From Tyto alba (taxonomy: Eukaryota; Chordata; Aves; Strigiformes; Tytonidae): DNA of 64,000 nucleotides. The notes below the pieces were generated by a model, which saw only the letters and a list, made by a program, of their open reading frames with translations, was not told the origin of the DNA and ran no database searches. The stretch lies in the NCBI RefSeq assembly GCF_018691265.1, contig NW_024881278.1, positions 2,232,001 to 2,296,000 of the forward strand, read 5' to 3'. Both the position numbers and the translations under genes were made by a program. Of the stretch, positions 1 to 11,110 are shown one piece after another. How positions within the stretch are numbered: the first letter of the stretch is position 1; the number at the start of each line of letters is the position of its first letter.

Positions 1-2143
1 AGGCCCCAAAATGCTTGGGGGATTCATCAGCACCAGACCACAGCCAGAGCTAGCTGTGAGGAAAAGCAGCCAAGACAGTTGCTGTTGCTTCGTAACTGGG
101 TGACCCTGAAAAGCAGCTCAGGTCATCCAGTATACAGCTGGGAAGAGGTATTGGGCCTGGGGATCTGCTGCTACCTCTTACACAGAAATGGTCTTCATAG
201 CTCTTAATTTCCACTTTTATAAAACCAGCAGCGTCATGGTTAACGAGCACAGAGAGACAGGTAGTGGAAAGGGTAACTAGTCTCTAGCTCTGAGTTTTCA
301 GTGTGCTGCAGGCAAATATAAACTTCAAAGAATGAGTGCTACTCTCAAGGAGAGACAGAGCTAGCAAGGAACAAATAGGTTTGTGTTCCCACCCACTGAA
401 ATAAAAAGTCCATAGTAATGACAGAAATCAGGGTTATTAGATAATTTAAGTAACTATGCAATTGCCTTGACTGCTTCTCCGCAATCTCTGTAAAGTATCC
501 ACTTTCTGACTGAATTTTGTAGGGATTGGAGAGCACAGGAGAGATGGAATAAAAGGGAAAGAAATTAAGAGTTTCTTTAACAGCCCATGAGGCTAAAGTA
601 AAGAGATAAATACTCGTTGCTTTTCATAGTGTACGTGTGCACAAGGTCAAATTCTGATTGATCTCTCATAGAAGCAAAGTATGTGTTAATGGATACATCA
701 GACTACACACTTATATAAAACTCTGAACACTCAAGTCTGCCTCACATAGCTGTGCTCATGTATCTCTTTCAAAGCACTAAGATATACAGTGTACACGTCA
801 CCATGACCTACTTGTTGCACAAGATCTGCTGTGTGACTTTAGAGACTTAACCAAATGCCCCTGTTGAGCAGAGGCATCAAAACAGTGGAGAGCAATGTAT
901 ACTCGGTCAGAAGCAATTTCATGGCTGTCAGGCTATTCAGGTACCTAGATTTATTTTTCTTAATGCTGCAAAATATGAACCTATGTTTTAAAGAACCTGC
1001 TTGTGCTGTATCCTACTGCCACCAATTCTATGCTCTTTCCAAGAACTGAAAACAGGCTGTTGCTGAACTTTCTTGATACTCTCTGCAGTGAAGGACATGG
1101 TCACAGAAGAAACTTTCAAGTGGCAGCTAGAAAAGTTCAATGCCAGTGTTCTCTCCCAGAAGCAGCAGCTTCCTAACCCACAATTGGAAACAGTGACTGC
1201 CTCCCAGAGACATTACATACTGATTTTAAACATTACTGCTAATCACGTCTTATCTTGAAGCTAAGAGAGGACATTTTGGTGAAATAGGTTTCTGTGTTTC
1301 TATTGGTTTTTTGCATTGTCTTGAAAGGCTTTGTATTATTTATTATAAAAATAAAGAATGCTATATAAATAGCTTTTGAGATTACAGATGATTCAAATGT
1401 TCACTTTTACCCCTACATACATGACAAGCTCTCGACTCTTCTCTTGGCAAGAGAGTAGAAGTTGACTTTAACTTGAGACAGGGATCAAAGCCAATTTCTA
1501 TCTGGATACTGTAATTGCTGTGCTGAGAATAAGTGTGTATTTAACATGCAATAAAAAAATCCTGGCCAAAATCTCCCTTTCCTATGATGACTGCGACAGC
1601 AGTGAGGTAAAGCAACTCAGTTATAGCCCTTGTCTTTAAAGCTTGCTGTGAGCACCAGGGGCAAAATGGCTTCAGCTTTACTGTGTTTGATTATGCTAGC
1701 AGTCAAGCACAACCTTATCATAGAAGGATGCTTTGTAATAACAGGAGAGACGTGAGCACTTTCAGAGGGGATTTTATCCTACATTAGGGTAGAGCACGTC
1801 ATCCTCTGGGAGTGTTCACTTCTGGAGGGTGTTTACTTCTCTGCTTAAATCAGTTTAAACTAGCTCCTGACTTTAGGGTTGATAAAACAGGGTAAAATGA
1901 GTATCACACTGTTTTCCTACTCCTCATATAGACCAACTTTGCTGGAAAATTAACAGCCACAGTCACTTGAATTGCTGAGATGACCTCAGATCATGGTCAC
2001 AACTGCTGGACATTTCAGTCCTACTAAACATTAAGGGAAATTTCTCATGGGTCAGCAGATTAAAAGAATTTTCAATAAATGCTCAGTGATCTATAGATTC
2101 TGGTGGGCATAAATTAAAAAACTTGTAAGTCATGCTTATAAAA
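1..2143. other. Noncoding unique sequence, no gene seen
   Basis: AT-rich sequence with reading frames no longer than 66 codons, none resembling a known protein. Near 1330-1365 there is an AT-rich run containing AATAAA-like words, but no transcript can be tied to it. A short inverted repeat lies at 1440-1454. No interspersed repeat is recognised. Confidence 0.7.
1440..1454. repeat. Short perfect inverted repeat
   Basis: Arms TCTCTTG and CAAGAGA flank one central G. It is a 15-bp palindrome-like element in noncoding DNA and may be chance. No partner copy was noticed nearby. Confidence 0.5.
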
Positions 2144-2198
2144 TGTTTTGTTTTGTTTTGTTTTGTTTTTTTCCCATCTCCTTTTTTTTTTTTTTTTT
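2144..2198. repeat. (TTTTG)n followed by poly(T)
   Basis: About four tandem TTTTG units run into T-rich sequence (2144-2172). After a short C-containing spacer comes a run of about 17 T (2182-2198). In reverse orientation this is A-rich and could be the remains of a retroposon tail, but no body is recognisable beside it. Confidence 0.85.
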
Positions 2199-2439
2199 AT
2201 TTTACAGTTTATCCAATCCTCTGTAAACCACTTAGAATTTCTTCTAATTTAAAGTGTATGTAAGCTCTGTTTGATTATCCTTGTTGCTCTTCACTCAAAT
2301 GAAATATTATTCAAAGTGTAAACATTTTCAGTGTAGCTAAAACCATTTGGAGTAGCCACACTACCCAGCACAGAGTTTATAGTTAATTCCTTAGGAAAAT
2401 ATTCCTCTAACACAACTAAAGACATTGCACAGATGAAGC

Positions 2440-2760
2440 ATGCACACATTCTAGGGACAGATGTTTCCTGTCGTACGGAGTATCCTATGAGGCGGCTGTT
2501 AGCTAACGATAACGGGCATCATTTTTGATATTTCAGGATAAAGCGAAGAATGCTTTATATGTAGTTGCTTTGGAAATGTGCCTGAGTGACATGTAAGAAG
2601 ACCAACTGAAGTCCCAGCAGACAGGAAAAAATAAATGCGAACAGATGGACTAATTCAGCATTTTCAAGTAGTGAAATGCAATCGTGAAAGAAACCTGGCT
2701 GGCTACAGATGACAACGCCTGTCTTGGTTCAATCTTCAATCTATAAAAGCAGGCTCCTGA
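2440..2760. promoter_or_regulatory. Candidate conserved noncoding element with retained CpGs
   Basis: In an otherwise CpG-poor neighbourhood, 2461-2520 holds five CpG dinucleotides, and more follow at about 2544, 2638, 2682 and 2716. It also contains the 10-bp palindrome GTTAGCTAAC (2498-2507), followed at once by GATAAC. There is no open frame of useful length and no simple repeat. CpG retention in AT-rich vertebrate DNA often marks constrained or hypomethylated enhancers, but that function is inferred from composition only. It could instead be an unrecognised old insertion. Confidence 0.3.
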
Positions 2761-5129
2761 TTTTTATTTTTTTCCCCCCTCCATCAAATTAATCTTCTTC
2801 AAGAAGCTGGAATTTCAATGAGTTTGAAGCAGTCAAATAACCTTCCCTCTCCTGGGGCTTCAGTTTCAAATCAAAATTCAATGTACCACTCACTAGACTT
2901 GTTGCTCTCAGTCTATTCAAGAAGAAACAAGCCAATCTGCACAGTTTATTATTTATGTGTGCCAGTACCATCTGTCTGAAAAAGGTCAGGGTAGAAGAAA
3001 AAGTTTTCATAGGTCAGCCTTGAAGTGACCTGCCAGAGGTACATGCAGATACTTAACTCTTTTCAACATTGCCAGCTTCCAGCATAAGTTGATGATCCAC
3101 TACTTTTCTGAGCATTATATTTGGATAAACCATTAAAAATGCTTAATGGAAAACAAAGAAAATGAGCAAGAGTACCCACCAAAGCTCATTCTCACTTGCC
3201 AAGGTCCCCCAGCATACAAAACTCAATTATTTGTAATCTACCAGTAGCATGGTGAAGCATATAAGGTTGGTCATAGCACTGGGCAACAGTAAGAACATAG
3301 ACAAAATATGCCATTTCTTTGATGTTTTTTTGAATGGGAATAATGTTGTTTTTTTTTTTTCATCTGAGAAAAAAAAATGTTCTGGGGAATCTGAAGCACC
3401 TTGTTATTCTTACCTGAGGTGAATAAGAATGTCAAAAAAGTCATAAAAGAAGCCTCTTCAGTGTTTTGACTTGTAATAATTTAAAACTTCTTACTTAAAA
3501 TCCCAGCAGCTTTTTTTAAGAGAACAAATGGTCTTAGCCACCCTCAAATAAATAGCAATCCTCCAGTTAAATTTGTAGTTCTCTTAAAAATGTAAAGTAC
3601 TGTGAATTTTGAGACAGAACAATTTTTTTTTCTTCCAGCTTTCAACACTATTACTAAACTAGAACCCACAGTTATTTCTCAAAAAACTTTTTCTGGAAAA
3701 GTCATGGGAGCAATGCAGGAAAGGAAGAACATGCAGTAGAGGTAGTAACATTTTAAGGTTGTGACAGAACTCATAATTAAATTTAGATTATCTGAATTCC
3801 ATCAAGCATCCTGGAGCTTTCTGTCTTTTCAGCAGGATAAAATAATTCTTAATGTAATACCATTATATTTCATCTGAAGTTTATAATCATATGGGCCCTG
3901 TTGACATTACAGAATATTAATGCAAGCCTAAAAAAGGAAAAGGATCCATATTTGTTTACCCATAAAGTAGTTGTTCATTATTTATCTCTCTTTCCAATGA
4001 TACACATCGCCTTGTACTTTCTCCTTCGCTTTGGATTGTTTATGTAACTAAAACGGTCTCCCCACAGTTTCTCTCCCTTAAAACTACTCAAATGGTAACT
4101 CCCAGCTGCTGGAATAATACAGAGATCAGAAAACTATCAGTGGGTAGGCTGATGGCAGCTCACAGTCTCTAGATAGAAAATTGTTAAAGAACCCTTTTCT
4201 ATATACTGTGGTCTGCAATGACCAGTGTCAAAGGCAATTAGGGATCCCACTTACTTTCCCCACTCTAACTCTGTGTTTATCTGAGTGGAAGAAATTTGCA
4301 ATTGGCCTGGAACAGAAACCTATGATAAATGAATGACCTACTCAGGAGACTAATCTGTGTTCTAGGTTCCCTCATTCAGCAACACATATATACAAGTTCA
4401 TCACCTTTAAGAACAATAAAGTGAACCTGTCTTGAAGTTAAAGGGAGCTGAGCATACGGTGAGCTGATCTGCTGAGCTCCTTGCTATCCTACTTGGTATG
4501 TAGACCAGATAAATTTCACCAAAATTTCATATTCTTTCACAGTGGTTTTCCCTAATACGCTAAGGAGTGAAGATTAATTCCTTCCAAGAAAATAAGTATA
4601 TTGGTATATCAAGGGATTAAAAAAAAAAAAAAATAAAAAAAAATCTGGGAACTATTGACAACACTATACAGGCATATAACTAAACTGCTGAGTATAAAAT
4701 AAATACATGAAATTAAAAAATGTGAGTCAGAACAGCAATAAAATAAAAGATGCTGACTGTAACCGAGATTTACCTATACTAGGAAATGCAAAATATATAA
4801 CAGAACCAGAACTATAGTGTAACAGTAATTACCTTTATTGTAAAGTGCATCCCAATCTAGCAATTGCATTGTAGCTCTTGCCAGTGAAGTTAGATTGAAT
4901 CACCAATAATGAAACCCATTAGTTAAAGACTAAATGAAAGTAGTATAAATGGGGAAAATTCCACAGCAATGTCACATAAAAGGTCTCTCTAACCAAAGAG
5001 TTCTGTAGGATTACACTGCAACTCCACCCAGCTGAATTAATAAATTTCAGAGCAGTAGAATTATTCCTAGAAAGTTACCATTTTTGTCGCATAAATAAAG
5101 CCGCCATCTACTATCCTCCATAATTTTTC
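2761..5129. other. Noncoding unique sequence, no gene seen
   Basis: AT-rich sequence with frames up to 73 codons (2789-3010, minus) that look random in composition. It contains a T12 run (3349-3360) and an A-rich run (4619-4643). No repeat family, RNA gene or splice-bounded exon is recognised. Confidence 0.7.
4619..4643. repeat. A-rich low-complexity tract
   Basis: Two runs of A are separated by a single T. There is no flanking retrocopy body. Confidence 0.9.
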
Positions 5130-5134
5130 AGCAC
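5130..5134. repeat. 5-bp target-site duplication, left copy
   Basis: The word AGCAC directly abuts the left end of the LTR. The identical word occurs at 6203-6207, directly abutting the right end. A 5-bp duplication agrees with the size usually produced by class III (ERVL-like) integrases, though some other classes also give 5 bp. Confidence 0.8.
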
Positions 5135-5190
5135 TGTTGTGGTTTGAGCCTGGTTGGAAGCCAAACACCACGCAGCCACTCTCTCTCCCT

Positions 5191-5213
5191 TCTCTTCTGG
5201 CAATGAGAAGAGA
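5191..5213. repeat. Hairpin-forming inverted repeat inside the LTR
   Basis: TCTCTTCT (5191-5198) is the exact reverse complement of AGAAGAGA (5206-5213), leaving a 7-nt loop. It lies in the part read as U5 of the minus-strand LTR. Confidence 0.6.
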
Positions 5214-5322
5214 CAGAGAGCCAGGCTTGGGGTTCGAGATAGGACTGGGATGGGGAGAAAATTCCCCTTTATGATCATGAGCAAAAGGCAGACTCGTTAG
5301 GGGAAGAAAAAAAGAACATACA

Positions 5323-5328
5323 TTTATT
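5323..5328 (-). terminator. Putative LTR polyadenylation signal
   Basis: TTTATT on the plus strand gives AATAAA on the minus strand. It lies about 190 bp from the downstream end of the LTR in its retroviral orientation, which is the expected place for the R/U5 signal. Confidence 0.6.
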
Positions 5329-5590
5329 ACAGACACTAACAGCAACACTTAACAGAGTAGGACAGTGAGAAGCATTGCCACATCTTGAGAACACCTTCCC
5401 CCCACCCCTCCCTTCTTCCCAGGCTCAGCTCTGCTCCCGATATCTCTACCTCCTCCCCCAGCGGCGCAGGGGCAGGGAATGGGGGGTGCAGTCAGTGCTG
5501 CTGCTTCTGCCATCTGCGGTGGGGGGAGCTCCTGGAACTTGTTCCCTGTGCTTCATTGTGGTCCCCCTCTCACAGCAGACAGTCCTCCAC

Positions 5591-5700
5591 AAACTTTCTC
5601 CGAAGTGAGTCCCTCCCACGGGCCGCAGCGTTTCCTTACACCGCTCCATTGTGGGTCACCAACTTTCTGCGACTGGATTCCCTCCCAAGGGTACAGCCCT
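5591..5700. repeat. Degenerate 69-bp tandem repeat within the LTR
   Basis: AACTTTCT occurs at 5592 and again at 5661. The word GAGTCCCTCCC at 5607 is matched by GATTCCCTCCC at 5676. Both pairs are 69 bp apart. The unit appears about twice with divergence, and looser matches continue toward 5735. Internal tandem units are a feature I associate with this LTR class and may reflect duplicated leader segments. Confidence 0.6.
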
Positions 5701-6048
5701 TCCCGAGCTGCTCCGGCGTGGGACTCCCCCGCATGCTGCAATCCTCCCAGCGCTGAATTACAGCAGCTGGGCTGCCTTTTCCCATGAGACCCCGGACTTC
5801 TCCAGGCACAGTCATCTTGGTTGGCCAAGAGAGGCCCCTCACAGGCCATAAATCAGTGTCTGCTCCACCGCAGATCTCCATGGGTGGCAGGGGGGGCCAC
5901 CCTGCCGTCTCCCCACAGGATACAGGGGGGTCTCTGCTCCGGCACACCTCCCCCCTCCTTTCTTCCTCCGTTCCTCCACTGACCTTGGTGTTCATGCAGC
6001 TGCAGCAACTCCTCCTCACCAGTCCCACTGCTCTTCACCACGTCCCTT

Positions 6049-6056
6049 CTTAAATA
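6049..6056 (-). promoter_or_regulatory. Putative LTR TATA-like box
   Basis: CTTAAATA on the plus strand reads TATTTAAG on the minus strand. It sits about 150 bp inside the upstream end of the LTR in retroviral orientation, a plausible core promoter. A GC-rich leader-like stretch follows. Confidence 0.55.
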
Positions 6057-6202
6057 TGTTATCACAGAGGCGCAGCTGATGGGCTCAGTTTTGGTGCAGA
6101 GGTGGAGCTGTCTTGGAGCTGGGGGAGCTTCGAGAAGCTTCTCACAGGGGGCTGCCCTCCCCTGCTACCAAAAAATCCCACCACTCACTCAAAACCAGGA
6201 CA

Positions 6203-6207
6203 AGCAC
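6203..6207. repeat. 5-bp target-site duplication, right copy
   Basis: AGCAC is identical to the word at 5130-5134 and directly follows the terminal CA of the LTR. Confidence 0.8.
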
Positions 6208-9200
6208 CTTGAAAATCTGGAAATATAGGAAAAAGTAAAAAGTGTCAAAATTAAAAAAATACATTGTACATCTGACATTTATTTAACATATTTTATATTT
6301 AGATCAGTTTTCAGAGAAGTGATACAAAGGAAACCAAAGCACAAGAATATGCTCTTTAGATGAGCAGTCTTTAAAGTCTTCTCACTCTGGTCTTCCCATT
6401 GTATGTTGTCCTAAGTTACTGGAGTCTATGGCATAGTGCTTTGCCAACAGGGGCAAGCTCCTTCCTCAGATACCTTTTACAGCACAAAAGGTTTCACTGG
6501 AGCAGGAGGGATTTTTTTCTCCAGAGAAGCTTCAAATTCTTTCTAGGGTCCTTTCAGTCAGGTTATTACAATTTAGCAATAACACAGACTTTTGGAGTTC
6601 CAGTTCTGTGTGGGCCAGGGAGGGGACAAGCCCTGCTGAAGTATTCCCTGGCTTTGCTTCTTTCCCTGCCAACATACAATTTCCTCAGCCCTTGATCAAT
6701 GCACCACAATTGGATCTTTCTTCCCTACATCTTCCTGTGGCTGTTCTGCTGTTCAGCGTTTCTTATAAGAAACATGGATGAGCAGAATAAAAGACCAGAG
6801 GAAAATGAATTGACTAAATTCTAGTATTAAATTAATCTCTAAGGAAATGAGACACCAAGTAAGATGGATTGGATAAAATAAATTTTGACTCAGCTTTCAA
6901 AAACAGGAACATGCATGCTTTCAATAACTTTTCAGTTCTATTGATTCAGGTCTGCTTATATTAGATCCCTCTTTTTTACTACTCACATAAGAAAACTGCT
7001 TCTGCTGACAACATTGCTGTTTATCTTTAATAAAATATTAGTAATTAAAAAGCAGAAAATGGGAAAGAGTATGCTCTTCCTTTGTTGGAACCCTGCAGTA
7101 ATATTTGCTTATGTTATTTTTGATTACATAGCAATGAGCATAGTTGCAAGATAAATTTGCTTTGCAAGCAACCTAATAAATACAATACTGAGGTCTATAG
7201 TAAGGGGAGGACGATATCTGTCTGCAGGTAAAGTGGTCTCAGATATTCAGACAGATGGCCTTAGCTTTCCCTAAACTTCACTTCTGCAAAAAAGAAAACC
7301 ATATCATTTAAGATGGGTTATCACTCAGATTTAACTGAAAGATGGTGCATTTCTGTTATGGTTATCTGCATGTCTCTTCAGAAGCAGTAGCATGGGAAAA
7401 ATACAAGTAGGAAAATTATGTCTGTCTAGATATTACTCTTCCATGAATTGAAAAGGAAGCAGTTGGCTCTTTTCTGATACTGTTTATTATTTTATAGTCT
7501 TCTGTCTCACATATTATGAATTAAATGCCTCCTGAAGGCTAAGAAAAGAGTCAGAAGTTACAGTCTGTGCATGTGCACAGTGATAACTTACACCAGAGCT
7601 GTCATTAACTTTAGCTTAGGCAAACCTTTAGGGCAACTGATAGTGTAAATTTTCATTGGGAGGCAGAACAACTCAGAAAAGAAAGCCCATTAGGCTAAAC
7701 TCAATGATCATCTACTTTGATATAAAAGATATTTAGCTGGGACAAAGGAGAGACATGTTGTAACTGTATCAGGCTGTGAAGTGTCATGAATATGTCTGTC
7801 ACCTCCATGCTACAGTGATTACACTGTTAAATCACAGTTAATTATTCATTTTGAACAGTTTTGCAGTATTGATGTAATGAGCTTACCTAACAAAATATTT
7901 GAGGTTTGATGAGCAGGTGGGTAGAGTTTTGTAATAAGGAATTATTTGATATGTCCAAAAATACTTTAGTTTACTGTGTATTAGTAAATAACCACAGTTT
8001 TATTGTGTATTAGTTTACTAATACTGCGTATTAGTATTTAGTTTACTGAGGAGGGGAGGAAAAAACCCATCTGGTTTACCTAACACAAAGTAAAACCCCT
8101 TACAGCGATAAGCAAAACTAAAATTTGAAAAGTTAGATTTAAATAAATATTAGTTCTAAATAGAGCACTTAGTTACAAATCTAAACTCTTCACTTTGTTA
8201 AAGAAAATATTTTAAAAAGCTAGTTCTCTTAAAAGAAACCCAAGCATTACTTTGGGAACAAAAAATAAAACAGAAACTAGAATTTTTTCATATTTTTTTT
8301 TCTTTCTTCCTTCCCTAAAATGAAGTGGCCAGTACAATAACAACTACATTTGTCAAAAGTACTACTGTCACCAAATTAGTCACTTTAGGAAGTTCTGATC
8401 AAAAATATCCCTGATCATTAATTTGCTTTGTTCTAGTCACTGACACCTTTCACTGGGCTGTACAGAAACTCCTGCTGCCTGGAAGATGACAGCTACATTC
8501 AACTCAGGTATTTTTGCTTTCATTAGGAACATATTATACCAGCATCACTACAGATACATTTTCAACCACACTACTAGCAAAGTAGCTAAAGATAAATCAG
8601 GAGAGCTATAAAACCCAAGGGAGTTAAAATTGCAAAGCTCACAAATAGTAGATTACATTCAGTAAAATCACAATCAAACATCACTGTGTTCCTGATTTCA
8701 AACAGTCCTGTTCCAGCTGCGCTCATTACTCACTATTCATCACTGGTTCCCTCCTTTGAACATTTTAGGGACTGAAATTCTTACACTGGTATTTATAACA
8801 TCAATAAGGAATATGAAGGATAACAGTTTCCTTATACTGGGTCCTGAGCTCTGTTAGGCCAAAATCCATGTAGATGAAACATTTCTTCCTACATTTTATC
8901 CTGTTAATACATTATTGAAGATAACACAAAACGTTTTCAAAGCTCCGGTGCTTCTTATCATTGAATGCCACTTCCTGATATCCTAGATCACGATTGGTAT
9001 TTTCTATATTGCCTCCAAAGTACACTTCACCACACCTACCCTTAGGTGAAATATAAGAACTACTGCATGAGTGCTTTGGCTCAGATTCATGAGGGACATC
9101 CAGGAAAACTCACAATTCAAGCTAGGTGTCTAATAACCCTGTACAAAGCCCAGGGAAACTTTAGCACCTAAAAATGGATTAGTAAGTCAACACACTGGAA

Positions 9201-9502
9201 GAGGTTGCAGGTGGCTGCTTAAGCCATCTAATAAACAAACAAAAAAAAAGAGATGCATGTTTAAAATCCAATGACACTGTCCTTCCTGCACCCCAATCCC
9301 GACACACTTACGTGTAGCCTGAAGTAGATGCATGTTTTGGGCTGGGTCCCACAGACCCTTTTGCACTTAACCACTACAGGCAGACATTTCTGTCTTTTAA
9401 GCAGCATTTACTATGTTGCGCTCAGGTTTTGAGCATGCAATGCTGCATTTACTCCTACTCCTTCTATGTCCACATCTTCAGGTGACTGATCACCCAGTCA
9501 TA
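6208..9502. other. Noncoding AT-rich sequence, no gene seen
   Basis: The longest frame is 98 codons at 6399-6695 (plus). It shows no recognisable domain. The only structural feature noticed is the inverted-repeat cluster at 7966-8048. No repeat family or RNA gene is recognised. Confidence 0.65.
7966..8048. repeat. AT-rich cluster of direct and inverted repeats
   Basis: GTATTAGTA occurs at 7978 and again at 8028, and TTTACTG-like words flank both sides. Within the cluster, TACTAATAC (8016-8024) and GTATTAGTA (8028-8036) form a perfect 9-bp inverted repeat around TGC. The pattern suggests local slippage or template switching, or a cruciform-prone site. It is not a recognised transposon terminus. 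Confidence 0.7.
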
Positions 9503-9559
9503 AGCTGAAATGGGGCATTCCCTTGGGAACTGACAAATACAAATTTGTATCTTTCAGCT
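9503..9559. repeat. Nested inverted repeats
   Basis: AGCTGAAA (9503-9510) is the exact reverse complement of TTTCAGCT (9552-9559). Just inside the right arm sits a perfect 14-bp palindrome, ATACAAATTTGTAT (9537-9550). No coding or repeat-family explanation was seen. Confidence 0.55.
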
Positions 9560-10974
9560 GAAGAGGTTATTCATTCAGGCCTCCTACTTCCCAATAACCA
9601 GGTAGACTGACCTGATATCACACATAGGGTGGGTGACCTGTCTTTTACCACCCCCCACCCCTCTTCTTTAAAAAAAAAAGGAAACATCAACAGCCTTTGT
9701 CCATAGTATGGAAATCAATGCTATCAGCACCATGTAATTCCAGCCAATTCCACCTTCACCTTACTGGGGCAGAGGGACAACTAACTTTGCGACTATCAAA
9801 CTAGTTTGAGAGCAAGATGTTTAACCTGGCCACATCGCCTGTGGATATTTACTGGCCTAAAATATAGGTAGAAACCAGAGCAGAAAATCATATTTCTACC
9901 TAAACTGCACTATCATTTTTTGGATCACCTTAATCCTTTAAAACAAACAAAGAAAAAACAAATTGGAGACCTACAAAATCTTATTTCTGACTCAGCTGGA
10001 TTTGAAATTACCTAATAGAAAATTAGACTCATGGATACTAGCCATTAATCCTTCCCAGCGTAGAAAGTACTCTTCTGATATTGTAATGAAAAATTAACCA
10101 TATTCTTTGAAAGAAGGAAGGACTTGGATAACAATCTGCTGTCACTCAGTCAGGGGCATTAAAGAACAACAGCAGCTACTCTTCCTTGTGCCTGAACTCT
10201 GTCCATTGGATATTCTCCCTCAGTGTGTGCATTGACAGATCTTCACTGGGTAATTTATTATTGGAAACTAATGGCTGTATAGCAGCCTTCACTTCTATTT
10301 TTGGACTGTCTGATCCAGGATAGTCTTAATTACCACAAAATAACCAGTTATACAAAAACATCATGGCAAAAAAAAAAAAAAAAAAACCAAAAAACCAAAA
10401 AAAAAGTGGATGTGTGCTATAATGAGTATAATGAGCAAGAGAGATATAATGATTAACCTGAAGTAGCAGGTCAGGGACCAGCTCTCAAAGCGTCTTCATA
10501 TGCTACCATAACATGTGGAAAAAAGAGGGATTAATCTAATGGCAAACAAAAGGTCCTCAATGTTTCATCTTGTTATGAAAATGAAATTTGTTTTGAATGC
10601 TTTCAGATGGATGTTATAACCTGTCACACTCTAGAAGATGAAAGACTGTGTGACAAGAGAACCTTGACAAAAAATAGGGAACACTATTTAATTAGGATCG
10701 TCCAGTTGCATCTCAGATTTCTGTGAAGGCGTTTCAGAAATAATCCAGTAACTCATTCACCAGGATTCCTCTGAGCCTAGGTGTTGCTATGTGTCACACA
10801 ATATGAGCAAAGAACTTATGATTCACCAGAAAACAGCCCTGCAAACAATCTTTTCCCTTTGAGCAAATTAAAAAAAAAAAATAAAAAAAATCAAAGAAGG
10901 TAACATCTATAAGATAGAGGAACAACCATCACAAAACATACAGTCTGTAACTCCAGCTTCTGCCAGGGAAGGCT
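9560..10974. other. Noncoding sequence, no gene seen
   Basis: No frame worth listing and no recognised element apart from a poly(A)-rich tract at 10367-10405. The composition is AT-rich and CpG-poor. Confidence 0.7.
10367..10405. repeat. Poly(A)/(AACC)-interrupted A-rich tract
   Basis: A run of A is broken twice by CC. It resembles several other A-tracts in the window and lacks a recognisable retrocopy body. Confidence 0.9.
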
Positions 10975-11110
10975 ATGTGATCCTGCCCAAAGGTTTTTAA
11001 GAACAGGATGAACAAGCTTCTGCCAGGAATAAGAGACTTGTTTAATCCTGTCTTTGGGCAGAGGATGGATCAGATGACCTTCTGAGGTCCTAATGATCAT
11101 GTTTTCTATG
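10975..11110 (+). mobile_element. CR1-type LINE, degraded 3' end
   Basis: The order of words matches the 3' untranslated tail of avian and reptilian CR1 elements: GGTTTTTAAGAACAGG near 10992, a CCTG...GGGCAGAGGATGGA segment, CAGATGACCTTCTGAGGTCC at 11071-11090, and a terminal TTTTCTATG. CR1 elements lack a poly(A) tail and end in a short ATTCTATG-like repeat, which fits the end here. Only the last 130-150 bp are present, as expected for a 5'-truncated insertion. Divergence from the consensus I remember is high, so the copy is old and inactive. Confidence 0.83.

Larger units (their letters stand above)
5135..6202 (-). mobile_element. Solo LTR of an avian endogenous retrovirus (ERVL-like)
   Basis: This 1068-bp block is sharply richer in GC and CpG than its surroundings. 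On the plus strand it starts TGTTGTGGTTTGAG and ends CCAGGACA, so both ends show the TG...CA signature, and AGCAC flanks both sides as a target duplication. The retroviral orientation is read as minus: reversed, there is a TATA-like TATTTAAG (plus positions 6049-6056) and downstream an AATAAA signal (plus positions 5323-5328). That gives U3, a long R of about 0.7 kb and a U5 of about 0.19 kb. From memory, this matches the layout of a long bird LTR class that begins with TGTTGTGGTTTAACCC-like sequence; the subfamily cannot be named without a repeat library. No gag, pol or env remains between a second LTR, so it is a recombined solo LTR. Frames inside it (up to 130 codons) are GC-rich by-products, not retroviral genes. 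Confidence 0.87.

Noticed and set aside
5375..6065. Stack of overlapping frames on both strands at 5375-6065
   Set aside because: All lie inside the solo LTR and result from its GC-rich composition. None encodes retroviral gag, pol or env.
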